The notes: a model not told the origin generated them from the letters alone. Shown: positions 14,775-23,330, numbered from the stretch's first letter. The stretch is 64,000 nucleotides of DNA from an uncultured Oscillospiraceae bacterium (GCA_947629955.1 CANRFT010000008.1:1-64000), one strand, 5' to 3'. Program-made: numbers and translations.

Positions 14775-16010
14775 CTACCCCGCCCTTCGTTCCACGCTCA
14801 CCGCCGCAAGCGGCTCCTCTGTTTCCAGGCTCATCACAAAGTACCTGATGTCGTCCATGGCGTGGTCATGCTCCTTGTGGACCCGGTCCTTCGTGCCGTC
14901 GTCCTCCCAGCGGTACAGCCCGAACTCTCGGAGGGCGGCCCCGCACCCCCTGCAGATGACCACCCGCCCCTCCTTCAGGGCCGCCGCCGTCCGCCGGATG
15001 CCCTCGATGACCCGGTTGTCCGCCTTCCGCACCGGCCAGCCCTTCCGCCGCAGCGCCTCGATGAAGCTGGCCGCCGACGGGTCCACGATCACCGCCTCGA
15101 TCCGCCGCCCCCCGGCCAGCCGCTCCAGGTCCTGGACGTACTCGCCGTCGGTCCTCTGGCTGCCCTCCGCCGCGGCGTCATAGTAGAACTCCCTCACCCG
15201 GTACCACACCCCGTCCTTCAGCCCCCACAGGCCGAAGGAGGCCGGGTTCCGGGTACCGTAGTCGCAGGAGATCCGCCACCGCTCACAGCCGCCCCTGGGG
15301 GCGGGCGGGACCCGGGCGGGGTCGAAAAAGTCGTACACCAGCCCCTCAGGGGACACCCACTCCCCCAGCACATACCGCCGGTAGAAGACCCCCCGGAACA
15401 TCCGCCGGTACCGCTCCTTGGCCCGCCTGGTCAGGGCCGGGTTGTCGTCCATGGTGAAGTGGAGATACAGCGCCCGCTTCTCCTCCGCCCGCTGGATCCA
15501 CTCCCGGTAGAACCAGTGGGCCTGCCCCGCCGGGTTGCAGGAGAACCACACCTTGGCCTCCGGCAGGGAGCACCGGGCCACGGCCTGCTCCACAAAGGAT
15601 CGGGGCATCAGCGCCACCTCGTCCAGCAGCGCCCCCGCCAGGGTCACCCCCTGGATGAGGGAGGCGCTGGCCTCGTTCCGCCCACCGTAGAGATAAAAGG
15701 TGTTCTCCCGTCCTCCGCCCCGGAGCACCACCTGGTTCCGGCTGAGCCGCTCCTCCCAGCGGAAGCCCAGCGCCTCCATCTCCCCCCGCACGGGGGCCAG
15801 CAGGTTCCGCCGCGCCCCGTTGATGGTGGGGGCGCACAGCCCGAACCGCTGCCGCTGGAACCGCACCATAGCCCACAGGAAGAACGCCACGGTCACGGCG
15901 TAGCTCTTGCCGGAGCGCACCGCCCCGTCGCAGATGACGGCGTCATAGTCCCCCGTCCTCCACCAGGTCAGCACCTTCCGCTGCTTCGGGGAAAATCCGC
16001 TCCCGCTCAC
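14775..16010 (-). CDS. Phage terminase large subunit (XtmB-like)
   Basis: A 411-residue packaging motor. The ATPase domain has Walker A GAVRSGKSYAV, Walker B with GALLDEVALMPR, and a coupling motif region 'VWFSCNPAGQAHWFYRE'. The nuclease domain has the acidic residues of the RNase H-like fold: ISCDYGTRNPASFGLW, VIVDPSAASFIEAL and DHAMDDIRYFVM. All catalytic positions look intact. The start is GTG at 16008-16010, overlapping the TGA of terS (GTGA); the longer in-frame extension is the terS gene in another frame. PBSX XtmB is of similar length. Confidence 0.92.
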   Translation of the reverse strand: MSGSGFSPKQRKVLTWWRTGDYDAVICDGAVRSGKSYAVTVAFFLWAMVRFQRQRFGLCAPTINGARRNLLAPVRGEMEALGFRWEERLSRNQVVLRGGGRENTFYLYGGRNEASASLIQGVTLAGALLDEVALMPRSFVEQAVARCSLPEAKVWFSCNPAGQAHWFYREWIQRAEEKRALYLHFTMDDNPALTRRAKERYRRMFRGVFYRRYVLGEWVSPEGLVYDFFDPARVPPAPRGGCERWRISCDYGTRNPASFGLWGLKDGVWYRVREFYYDAAAEGSQRTDGEYVQDLERLAGGRRIEAVIVDPSAASFIEALRRKGWPVRKADNRVIEGIRRTAAALKEGRVVICRGCGAALREFGLYRWEDDGTKDRVHKEHDHAMDDIRYFVMSLETEEPLAAVSVERRAG

Positions 16011-16324
16011 TGTCCATCGCCGCTCTCCGCCGTGCCCAGCTCGTCCAGCAGCCTGCCCAGCTCCCGGTCGTCCCGCCGGTCCAGCAGCTGGCCCAGCAGG
16101 TCCAGCACCCGCACCTTGTCCACGAATTTCAGCTCGACGGACCCGTTGCCGTGCCGCTTCAGCTCGGTCACCCCCGTCAGGTCCAGCCCATCGATCTGGT
16201 CCGTCTGCTCCTCGCCGAGCCAGGCCAGCTTCACCGCGTCGTTGTTCTTCCACCGGGCCAGCCTGCGCAGATGTCTCACCGGCTCGCTGTACCGCCGGGC
16301 CGCTTTCTTCGTCTCCCCGTCCAT
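16007..16324 (-). CDS. Putative terminase small subunit (XtmA-like, short)
   Basis: A 105-residue protein that opens the phage-particle operon. It has a strong Shine-Dalgarno (GGAGGAGG) six bases before the ATG. Content is 'PVRHLRRLARWKNNDAVKLA', a beta hairpin 'VTELKRHGNGSVELKF', and 'DKVRVLDLLGQLLD', which resembles the oligomerisation part of terminase small subunits ('.. kv kALemLgk hlgl'). A classic N-terminal helix-turn-helix for pac-site recognition is not obvious, so DNA recognition may be reduced or non-specific. Identity is inferred mainly from position directly before terL. Confidence 0.65.
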   Translation of the reverse strand: MDGETKKAARRYSEPVRHLRRLARWKNNDAVKLAWLGEEQTDQIDGLDLTGVTELKRHGNGSVELKFVDKVRVLDLLGQLLDRRDDRELGRLLDELGTAESGDGQ

Positions 16325-16347
16325 GCCGAACCTCCTCCGCGACTCCG

Positions 16348-16360
16348 TGACGTACCGTCA
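16348..16360. promoter_or_regulatory. Perfect palindrome upstream of the phage operon
   Basis: TGACG-TAC-CGTCA lies about 25 bases upstream of the first start codon of the phage-particle operon. No clear sigma-A promoter is visible in the 64 bases between the recD2 terminator and this gene. The palindrome is an operator candidate only. Confidence 0.35.
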
Positions 16361-16387
16361 TTTGTTGCCCGTTCCGGTGCAAGACAC

Positions 16388-16421
16388 AAAAAATCCCCGG
16401 AGCGATCTCTCGCTCCGGGGA
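16388..16421 (-). terminator. Rho-independent terminator of recD2
   Basis: A perfect 12-bp stem (arm TCCCCGGAGCGA, four-base loop) is followed on the minus strand by TTTTTT, 20 bases past the recD2 stop codon. It separates recD2 from the phage operon. Confidence 0.92.
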
Positions 16422-16441
16422 CTCCCCTTCTATTTAAAATA

Positions 16442-18691
16442 TCACGCCTCCGCGCCCATCTCCCGCAGCAGCCGGGTGCGGAGGGCGGAGTACCGCCTGG
16501 TGTGCCGGTCGTTGGCCACCATTTTGGCCATCAGCTCGTCGCTGCCCACCAGGATGAACAGCTCCCGGGCCCTGGTGATGGCGGTGTACAGCACCCCTCG
16601 GGCCAGCAGCGTAGGCGGCACGTCGCTGAGGGCCAGGATCACCGCCCGGTACTCGCTGCCCTGGGCCTTGTGGACGGTGACAGCGTAGGCCGGCTCCAGC
16701 TCCCCCAGCAGCTCCGGGGGATAGACCACCATGTGCCCGTCAAAGGACACGGTGACCCCGCCGCCGTTGGCCTCCGCCACGGTGCCCACGTCGCCGTTGA
16801 ACACCCCCATGTCCCGCTCGCCGGTGGCGGGGTCCTCCCAGAACAGGTCGTAGTTGTTCTTCACCTGCATCACCCGGTCGCCCACCCGGAAGATATACTG
16901 CCCGAAGGCCCGCTCCCCCTTCCCGTCGGCGGGGGGATTGAGGGCCGCCTGCAGGGCCCGGTTGAGGGCGGCGGTGCCCGCCCCCCTCCGCCGGGTGGGG
17001 GACAGCACCTGGATCTGCTCCGCCGGGATGCCCATATTATTGGGCAGCCGGGTCTGACACAGCTCCACGATGGTCTCGGCGGTGCGCGCCGCGTCTCGCC
17101 GGCCCAGATAGAAGAAATCCTTGCTCTTGTTGTCCAGTCTGGGCGGGATCCCCTGGTTGACCCCGTGGGCGTTCATGACGATGGCGCTCTCCCGTGCCTG
17201 CCGGAAGATCTCGGTGAGCCGCACCGAGGGGACCACACCGCTGCGCAGCAGGTGGTCCAGCACGTTCCCCGGCCCCACCGAGGGCAGCTGGTCCGGGTCG
17301 CCCACCAGCACCAGCCGGCAGTCGGACCGCAGGGCGGCCAGCAGCGCCGCCATCAGGGACACATCCACCATGGAGGTCTCGTCCACGATGACCGCGTCCG
17401 CCTCCAGGGGCTCGTCCTGGTTTTTGGTAAAGGCCAGCTGCCCGGTGAAGGGGTCCAGCTGGGTACACAGCAGCCGGTGGATGGTGGCCGCCTCCGCCCC
17501 GCAGGTCTCGGCCAGTTTCTTGGCCGCCCGCCCCGTGGGGGCCGCCAGCGCGGTCTTTAGCCCCAGCCGCTCGAACAGGGCCAGCACCCCCCGCAGGGAG
17601 GTGGTCTTGCCGGTGCCCGGCCCCCCGGTGAGCAGCATCACCTGCCGGGAGGCCGCCAGCTCCACCGCCTCCCGCTGCTGCGCCGCGTAGACGATGCCCT
17701 GCTCCTTCTCGATGCGTTTGATGAGCCGGCCCAGGTCCTCCGGCGGCCGCAGCTCGGCGCAGCACATCTCCCCCAGCCGCATGGCCACATAGCACTCCGC
17801 CTCATAGAGCTCCGCCGGATAACAGGCAGTGACCCCGGCGATGTCCTCCCGGACCACCTCGCCCCGTTGGATCAGCTCCTCCAGCCCCCTGTCCAGGCAG
17901 TCCCCCTCCACACCGATGAGGGCGCCCGTGGCCGCGATCAGCTTCTCCCGGGGCAAAAACACGTGTCCGTTGTTGGCGTTGTGGTCCAATTCAAATTGGA
18001 GGGCGGCCTCCACCCGCTGGGGGTCGTCCCCCGCCACGCCCAGCTCGATGGCCAGGGCGTCCACCTGGGCGAAGGGCACCTCCAGCGACTTGTCCGCCAG
18101 CAGGTACGGATTGTCCCGCACCACCTCCACCGCCACGTCGCCGAACCGCTTATAGAGGGGCACCGCCGCCGCCAGGGGCAGCTTGTGCTCGGAGAGGAAC
18201 TCCGCCAGCCGCCGCATGCCCATCTGCTCCCGGAATGCCTCGCCGATGGCCCTGGCCCGCTTGGGGGTGATGCCCCGGATCTCCGCCAGCCGCTCCGGCT
18301 CGTTCTCGATAACCTCCAGGGCCCTCTCCCCGAACCGGTCCACGATCTGCCTGGCCGTCCCCATGCGGATGCCCTTGACGGCCCCGGAGGCCAGATATTC
18401 GAAGATAGCCCGCTCCCCCTCGGGCAGCCGCCGGACCACCACCTCCGCCTTGAACTGCTCCCCGTAGCTGGGGTGGCGGCCCCAGGTGCCCTCCAGCTCC
18501 AGCCGCTCGCCGGGGGCCGCGCCGGGCATACAGCCCACTGCCGTGACCTCTCCCCGCTCGCCGCAGTCCAGGGCCAGCACGGTATAGCCGTTCTCCTCGT
18601 TGCGGAACAGCACCGCCCGCACCGCGCCTTCGATATGGTTCCACGCCTGCCCTTCCGGTCTCTCCACAGCCATGGCGGCCTCCTCAAACAT
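16442..18691 (-). CDS. recD2: ATP-dependent DNA helicase RecD2
   Basis: A 749-residue 5'-3' helicase of the RecD2/YrrC type, used in DNA repair outside RecBCD. The N-terminal part has an OB-like domain (VLFRNEENGYTVLAL) and helix-hairpin-helix repeats ('EIRGITPKRARAIGEAFREQ'). The helicase core has Walker A LLTGGPGTGKTTSLRGVLAL, DEAD-like box IVDETSMVDV, 'LVGDPDQLPSVGPGNVL', and C-terminal motifs 'YAVTVHKAQGSEYRAVI' and 'LYTAITRARELFILVG'. The start used is the ATG nearest the promoter with AGGAA in front. A second ATG six codons later (18673) has a stronger GAGGAGG and may be the real start. Confidence 0.93.
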   Translation of the reverse strand: MFEEAAMAVERPEGQAWNHIEGAVRAVLFRNEENGYTVLALDCGERGEVTAVGCMPGAAPGERLELEGTWGRHPSYGEQFKAEVVVRRLPEGERAIFEYLASGAVKGIRMGTARQIVDRFGERALEVIENEPERLAEIRGITPKRARAIGEAFREQMGMRRLAEFLSEHKLPLAAAVPLYKRFGDVAVEVVRDNPYLLADKSLEVPFAQVDALAIELGVAGDDPQRVEAALQFELDHNANNGHVFLPREKLIAATGALIGVEGDCLDRGLEELIQRGEVVREDIAGVTACYPAELYEAECYVAMRLGEMCCAELRPPEDLGRLIKRIEKEQGIVYAAQQREAVELAASRQVMLLTGGPGTGKTTSLRGVLALFERLGLKTALAAPTGRAAKKLAETCGAEAATIHRLLCTQLDPFTGQLAFTKNQDEPLEADAVIVDETSMVDVSLMAALLAALRSDCRLVLVGDPDQLPSVGPGNVLDHLLRSGVVPSVRLTEIFRQARESAIVMNAHGVNQGIPPRLDNKSKDFFYLGRRDAARTAETIVELCQTRLPNNMGIPAEQIQVLSPTRRRGAGTAALNRALQAALNPPADGKGERAFGQYIFRVGDRVMQVKNNYDLFWEDPATGERDMGVFNGDVGTVAEANGGGVTVSFDGHMVVYPPELLGELEPAYAVTVHKAQGSEYRAVILALSDVPPTLLARGVLYTAITRARELFILVGSDELMAKMVANDRHTRRYSALRTRLLREMGAEA

Positions 18692-18711
18692 TTGTTCTTT
18701 CCTTACAGCCC

Positions 18712-18740
18712 ATTGTAGCAAAAAAATTTGGCATTTTCAA
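18712..18740 (-). promoter_or_regulatory. Promoter of recD2
   Basis: On the minus strand TTGAAA (18735-18740) and TACAAT (18712-18717) are separated by 17 bp, directly upstream of the recD2 start codons. Confidence 0.75.
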
Positions 18741-18792
18741 CTGGGAATTTGGGGCGCATACTAACCTCACATGAGATTCGAGGTGAAATGAA

Positions 18793-19221
18793 ATGCTGAC
18801 CGAGACCCAACTGCTCAATCACATCTACCAGACCGCCGAGATGGGGGTGGACGGCATCGACACGGTGCTGCGCTACGCCCGGAACCCACGCCTGCTGGAC
18901 GCCCTCTCCGCCCAGCGCGCCGAATATGAAAAGCTGCTGACCAGCGCCGACACCATGCTCCACGCCCGGGGCGAGCCCTCCAAGGGCATCAGCCCGGTGG
19001 CCAAGCTCTCCAGCGAGGCCATGAGCACCGTCAAGGCCATGACCGACCGCTCCTCCGCCAACATCGCGGAGATGATGATCCAGGGCTCCACCATGGGGGT
19101 GACCAAGAGCCTGCGCACCATCCGGGACTGCGACCTGCACGACGGCGAGGTCCGCGCCCTGGCGGACAAGCTCCTCCGCACCGAGCAGTCCAACATCGAG
19201 GAGATGAAAAAGTTCCTCTAA
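18793..19221 (+). CDS. Ferritin-like four-helix-bundle protein (hypothetical)
   Basis: A 142-residue, almost fully helical protein. Four amphipathic helices can be read: LTETQLLNHIYQTAEMGVDG, LDALSAQRAEYEKLLTSADT, 'AMSTVKAMTDRSSANIAEMM' with the following residues, and 'VRALADKLLRTEQSNIEEMK'. This is the pattern of ferritin-like / DUF2383-type proteins. Carboxylate and histidine ligands of a di-iron site are not clearly conserved. It is transcribed divergently from recD2, with AGGTG ahead of the ATG, and is followed by repeats. A heptamer CATACTA at 18757-18763 resembles a forespore sigma-factor -10 box, but no matching -35 was found. Confidence 0.6.
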   Translation: MLTETQLLNHIYQTAEMGVDGIDTVLRYARNPRLLDALSAQRAEYEKLLTSADTMLHARGEPSKGISPVAKLSSEAMSTVKAMTDRSSANIAEMMIQGSTMGVTKSLRTIRDCDLHDGEVRALADKLLRTEQSNIEEMKKFL

Positions 19222-19435
19222 AAGCCTTCCCCACTTGTGGGGAAGGTGGCAGCCCGCAGGGCTGACGGATGAGGCCGGGGAGATGGAGGATGCAGGGGCG
19301 GGTCCCAGACCCGCCCCGCGATATTCCGCAAGACGACCTGTAGGGGCCGCCCCATGTGGCGGCCCGCCTTACGGTGCGCGGATGGAAATGGGTCGCCGAG
19401 GGCGGCGGCCCCTGCGGTCATTTATGGCAACAGTC
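19222..19435. repeat. Repeat-rich intergenic region
   Basis: This gap holds no credible gene. It consists of dispersed repeats: a CCTTCCCCAC / GTGGGGAAGG hairpin followed by 'GGCAGCCCGCAGGGCTGACG' and GATGAGG (19222-19275, also near 47795-47840), a GGGGCGGGTC / GACCCGCCCC hairpin at about 19292-19317, the TAGGGGCCGCCCC unit at 19340-19366, and GGGTCGCCGAGGGCGGCGGCCCC near 19390 (broken here as a description of the unit's end). The first hairpin may serve as terminator of the ferritin-like gene. Confidence 0.75.
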
Positions 19436-19460
19436 GAGGCCCCGGCTTCCGCCGGGGCCT
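19436..19460 (-). terminator. GC-rich hairpin after the ABC exporter genes
   Basis: On the minus strand a stem GGCCCCGGC / GCCGGGGCC with a four-base loop lies 19 bases past the stop codon of the second exporter gene. There is no good T-run, so termination strength is uncertain. Confidence 0.5.
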
Positions 19461-19478
19461 CTCGCTTTGCGTATGCGC

Positions 19479-21371
19479 TTATTCCAGCTCGAACGCGCCG
19501 GTGTAGAGCTGATAGTACTTGCCCTTTTCGGCGATGAGCTTTTCGTGGCTGCCCCGCTCGATGATGCGGCCCTGCTCCAGCACCATGATGACGTCGGAGT
19601 TCTGGACGGTGGACAGCCGGTGGGCGATGACGAACACGGTGCGCCCGGTCATGAGGGCGTCCATGCCCCGCTGGACGATGGCCTCGGTGCGGGTGTCGAT
19701 GGACGACGTGGCCTCGTCCAGGATCATCACCGGCGGGTCGGCCACGGCGCACCGGGCGATGGCCAGCAGCTGCCGCTGGCCCTGGGACAGGTTGGCCCCG
19801 TTGCCGGTGAGCATGGTGTTATAGCCGTCGGGCAGGCGGGTGATGAAGTCGTGGGCCCCGGCCAGCTCCGCCGCGGCGATGCACTCCTCGTCGCAGGCGT
19901 CCAGATTGCCGTACCGGATGTTCTCCATCACGGTGCCGGTGAACAGGTTGGTGTCCTGGAGGACGATGCCCAGGGACTTGCGGAGGGCGGACTTTTTGAT
20001 GTCCATGATGTCGATGCCGTCATAGAGGATCTGGCCCTTGCGGATGTCATAGAACCGGTTGATCAGGTTGGTGATGGTGGTCTTGCCCGCGCCGGTGGCC
20101 CCCACGAAGGCCACCTTCTGGCCGGGCTCGGCGAACAGGGTGATGTCGTGGAGGACGGTCTTCTCGGGCACATAGCCGAAGTCCACGTCCTTGAACCGCA
20201 CGTCTCCGGTGAGCCGGGTATAGGTGCAGGAGCCGTCCGCCTGGGGGACCTTCCAGGCCCACACGTTTGTCCTTTCGGGGCACTCGGTCAGGGAGCCGTC
20301 CCGCTGCTCCTTCACGTTCACCAGGGTCACGGCGCCCTCGTCGGTCTCGGGCTGCTGATCCATCAGGTCAAAGACCCGCTGGGCGCCCGCCATACCCATG
20401 ACGATGGGGTTCACCTGCTGGGACACCTGGCTGATGCTGCCGGAGAACTGCCTGGTCATGTTCAGGAAGGGCACCACGATGTCGATGCCGATGACCATGC
20501 CGGACAGGCAGGGGTTGGGGGCGTTCAGGATGAGCATGAGCCCGCCCACCATGGCGCAGGCGGCGTAGATGACGTGGCCCATGTTGTTGAGGATGGGCAT
20601 GAGGGTGTTGGCGTAGCGGTTGGCGGCCTTGGAGTCCTCGTAGAGCTGGTCGTTGACCTTGACGAAGTCCTTTTTGGTCTCGGGCTCGTGGTTGAAGACC
20701 TTGACCACCTTCTGGCCCTCCATCAGCTCCTCCACGAAGCCCTCCAGCCGGGCCACGGATTTCTGGGTCCGGCGGAAGTATTTGGCGGAGCCGCCCCCCA
20801 CCTTCCGGGTGATGACGAACATGATGGCCACGCCCGCCAGCACCACCAGGGTCAGCGGCACACTGAACCACAGCATGATAAAGAGGTTGGTGACCACGAT
20901 GACGCCGGAGTTCAGCAGGTTGGGCAGGGACTGGGAGATCAGCTGCCGCAGGGTGTCGATATCGTTGGTGTAGAAGGACATGATGGTCCCGTGGCCGTTG
21001 GTGTCGAAATAGCGGATGGGAAGATCCTGCATCCCGTCGAACATCCTGCACCGCAGCTTTTTCAGGGTGCCCTGGGTGATGATGGCCATGAGCCGGTTCC
21101 ACAGGAACACGCTGACGAGGGACAGCAGATAGAGCGCCGCCAGGATCACGATGACCCCGAAGATGCGCCCCGAGGCCCCCGCCCAGTCCCTGGTGGGCCA
21201 GCACTCCTCGATGATGGCGATGACCCTCTGCATGAACAGGGAGGGGACGGCGCTCACCGCGGCGCTGAACAGGATACAGGCCAGCGTCACCGGCAGCATC
21301 ACCGGGTAGAAGCCGATCAGGGTCTTCCAGATGCGGGCCAGGGTGGGGCCGAGCTTCACGTTGGGCTTCAT
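19479..21371 (-). CDS. Heterodimeric ABC exporter, subunit 2
   Basis: A 630-residue half-transporter with six transmembrane helices in the first 330 residues and a C-terminal ATPase. The ATPase has Walker A VGATGAGKTTITNL, signature NLSQGQRQLLAIAR, Walker B 'PPVMILDEATSSID' and H-loop 'IAHRLS'. An insertion of about 35 residues ahead of the ATPase (containing 'ECPERTNVWAWKVPQ') is characteristic of this Firmicute subgroup. Its start codon overlaps the stop of subunit 1 (ATGA), so the two form one exporter. The Walker B glutamate is present here. Substrate (drug, lipid or peptide) cannot be told from sequence. Confidence 0.9.
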   Translation of the reverse strand: MKPNVKLGPTLARIWKTLIGFYPVMLPVTLACILFSAAVSAVPSLFMQRVIAIIEECWPTRDWAGASGRIFGVIVILAALYLLSLVSVFLWNRLMAIITQGTLKKLRCRMFDGMQDLPIRYFDTNGHGTIMSFYTNDIDTLRQLISQSLPNLLNSGVIVVTNLFIMLWFSVPLTLVVLAGVAIMFVITRKVGGGSAKYFRRTQKSVARLEGFVEELMEGQKVVKVFNHEPETKKDFVKVNDQLYEDSKAANRYANTLMPILNNMGHVIYAACAMVGGLMLILNAPNPCLSGMVIGIDIVVPFLNMTRQFSGSISQVSQQVNPIVMGMAGAQRVFDLMDQQPETDEGAVTLVNVKEQRDGSLTECPERTNVWAWKVPQADGSCTYTRLTGDVRFKDVDFGYVPEKTVLHDITLFAEPGQKVAFVGATGAGKTTITNLINRFYDIRKGQILYDGIDIMDIKKSALRKSLGIVLQDTNLFTGTVMENIRYGNLDACDEECIAAAELAGAHDFITRLPDGYNTMLTGNGANLSQGQRQLLAIARCAVADPPVMILDEATSSIDTRTEAIVQRGMDALMTGRTVFVIAHRLSTVQNSDVIMVLEQGRIIERGSHEKLIAEKGKYYQLYTGAFELE

Positions 21372-23110
21372 TCCTGCTCACCTCCCGCCTTGTTCTGGGA
21401 GTGATAGATCTCCTGGTAGATGGGGTTGGAGGCCAGCAGCTCCTCGTGGGTGCCCACGGCGGCGATGGCGCCGCCGTCCAGGATGAGGATGCGGTCGGCG
21501 TCCTCCACCGAGGCCACCCGCTGGGCCACGATGATCTTGGTGGTCTCGGGCAAAAACTCCCGGAAGGCCTTGCGAATCAGGGCGTCGGTCTTGGTGTCCA
21601 CCGCGGAGGTGGAGTCGTCCAGGATCAGCACCTTTGGCTTTTTCAGCAGGGCCCGGGCGATGCAGAGCCGCTGCTTCTGACCGCCGGACACGTTGGTGCC
21701 CCCCTGCTCGATGTAGGTGTCGTACCCGTCGGGGAACTGGCTGATGAACTCGTCGGCCTGGGCCAGCTTGCAGGCGTGGACCAGCTCCTCGTCGCTGGCG
21801 TTCAGGTCGCCCCAACGCAGATTCTCCTTGATGGTGCCGGAGAACAGCACGTTTTTCTGGAGCACCACCGACACCGCGTCCCTGAGGGCGGTGAGGTCGT
21901 AGTCCCGCACGTCCACGCCGCCCACCTTCACGCTCCCCTCGGTCACGTCGTACAGCCGGGAGATCAGCTGGATCAGGGTGGACTTGGACGAGCCGGTGCC
22001 CCCCAGGATGCCGATGGTCTCCCCGGAGCGGATGTGCAGATCCACGTCGGACAGGGCCATCCGCTGGGCGTGCTCGGAGTACCGGAAGGACACGTGGTCA
22101 AAGTCGATGGAGCCGTCCTTCACCGTCTCCACGGCGTTCTCCGGGCTGGTGATGGTGGAGGTCTCCTCCAGCACCTCGGCGATGCGCCGGCCGGACTCCA
22201 CCGACATGGTGATCATCACGAACACCATGGACAGCATCATCAGGCTCATGAGGATCTGGAAGCTGTAGGTCATCAGGGCGGACATCTGCCCCACGTTCAG
22301 CGCCGTGCCGCCGGTGCTGATGATGAGCCAGGAGCCCAGGGAGGAGATGAGCAGCATCCCGGTGTAGACGCAGAACTGCATGATGGGGCTGTTCAGCGCC
22401 AGGATCTTCTCCGCCCTGGTGAAGTCCACGCACACGTCCTCGGCGGCGTCGTTGAACTTCTTCTTCTCGTAGTCCTCCCGGACGAAGGACTTGACCACCC
22501 GCATGGCCTGCACGTTCTCCTGGATGGACTCGTTCAGCCGGTCATACTTGCGGAACACCCGCCGGAACAGGGGCATGGTCTTCCAGATGACCAGGGACAG
22601 GCCCACCAGCAGCACCGGGATGGTGAACAGGAAGACAAAGGCCAGGGACCCGCCCATGGTGTAGGCCATGAAGAAGGAGAACACCAGCATGAAGGGGGAG
22701 CGGATTGCCCCCCGGATCAGCATCATGAAGGCCATCTGCACGTTGGTCACGTCGGTGGTGAGGCGGGTCACCAGGGAGGACGTGGAGAACTTGTCGATGT
22801 TGGCGAAGGAGAACCCCTGGATGGCGAAGAACATATCCTGCCGCAGGTTCCGGGCGAACCCGGTGGAGGCGATGGCGCAGGTGGTGCCCGCCGCCCAGCC
22901 CATCACCAGGGAGAAGCCCGCCAGCAAAATCAGCGCCCCGCCGAACCGAACGATGACGTCCAGCCCGCAGCCGGCCTCGATCTGCCTGATGAGCTCCGCC
23001 ATGACCATGGGGATGACGCACTCGGCGATCACCTCGAAGGACACCAGGACAGGCGTGGCGATGGCCGGGCCCTTGAACTCCCGGACCGACGCCGCTAACC
23101 GTTTCAACAT
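21368..23110 (-). CDS. Heterodimeric ABC exporter, subunit 1
   Basis: A 580-residue half-transporter: six membrane helices, then an ATPase with Walker A LGGTGSSKSTLIQL, signature NVSGGQKQRLCIAR, and Walker B 'PKVLILDDSTSAVD'. Two features are atypical of a symmetric transporter: the Walker A motif has SSKS in place of SGKS, and the Walker B glutamate is replaced by Asp (LDDS). This is usual for the degenerate site of heterodimeric exporters such as BmrC/BmrD or TM287/288, where only the partner hydrolyses ATP efficiently. The ATG at 23110 is preferred over a far upstream start; AGGAG lies about 12 bases before it. Confidence 0.9.
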   Translation of the reverse strand: MLKRLAASVREFKGPAIATPVLVSFEVIAECVIPMVMAELIRQIEAGCGLDVIVRFGGALILLAGFSLVMGWAAGTTCAIASTGFARNLRQDMFFAIQGFSFANIDKFSTSSLVTRLTTDVTNVQMAFMMLIRGAIRSPFMLVFSFFMAYTMGGSLAFVFLFTIPVLLVGLSLVIWKTMPLFRRVFRKYDRLNESIQENVQAMRVVKSFVREDYEKKKFNDAAEDVCVDFTRAEKILALNSPIMQFCVYTGMLLISSLGSWLIISTGGTALNVGQMSALMTYSFQILMSLMMLSMVFVMITMSVESGRRIAEVLEETSTITSPENAVETVKDGSIDFDHVSFRYSEHAQRMALSDVDLHIRSGETIGILGGTGSSKSTLIQLISRLYDVTEGSVKVGGVDVRDYDLTALRDAVSVVLQKNVLFSGTIKENLRWGDLNASDEELVHACKLAQADEFISQFPDGYDTYIEQGGTNVSGGQKQRLCIARALLKKPKVLILDDSTSAVDTKTDALIRKAFREFLPETTKIIVAQRVASVEDADRILILDGGAIAAVGTHEELLASNPIYQEIYHSQNKAGGEQE

Positions 23111-23237
23111 ACGCGAAATAAGCTCCTTTCCCGGCTCGAACCGCCCGGAACAGGCCCGGCGGCCGCCGTAAACAATACAGTTTGGGGAATAGTATATACT
23201 CATCGTCCCCAACATGGAAGGGTCAATTTATACAAAA

Positions 23238-23250
23238 TTACGTTCCGTAA
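23238..23250. promoter_or_regulatory. Palindrome upstream of the exporter operon
   Basis: TTACG-TTC-CGTAA is a perfect 5+5 inverted repeat about 128 bp upstream of the exporter start codon, in an AT-rich stretch. It is a candidate repressor site. It resembles the palindrome at 16348-16360. Confidence 0.35.
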
Positions 23251-23294
23251 AAAAATATATGTGATGAACATATGATAGCCCCTCTCCTCCCCTC

Positions 23295-23323
23295 TTGACA
23301 CCTTCTTCCGCCCGTGATAATAT
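23295..23323 (+). promoter_or_regulatory. Promoter of the T-box cysE-cysS operon
   Basis: TTGACA (23295-23300), a 17-bp spacer and TAATAT (23318-23323) precede the T-box leader; transcription should start near 23330. Confidence 0.85.
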
Positions 23324-23330
23324 ACTGGCA

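Noticed and set aside
3362-16324. Ordinary active prophage
   Set aside because: No integrase, repressor, replication, lysis, fibre or full tape-measure gene; flanks are host genes with terminators and a host repeat is inserted in the operon.
18757-18763. Forespore (sigma-F/G) promoter for the ferritin-like gene
   Set aside because: CATACTA resembles a -10 box, but no -35 of the expected type lies at the required distance.
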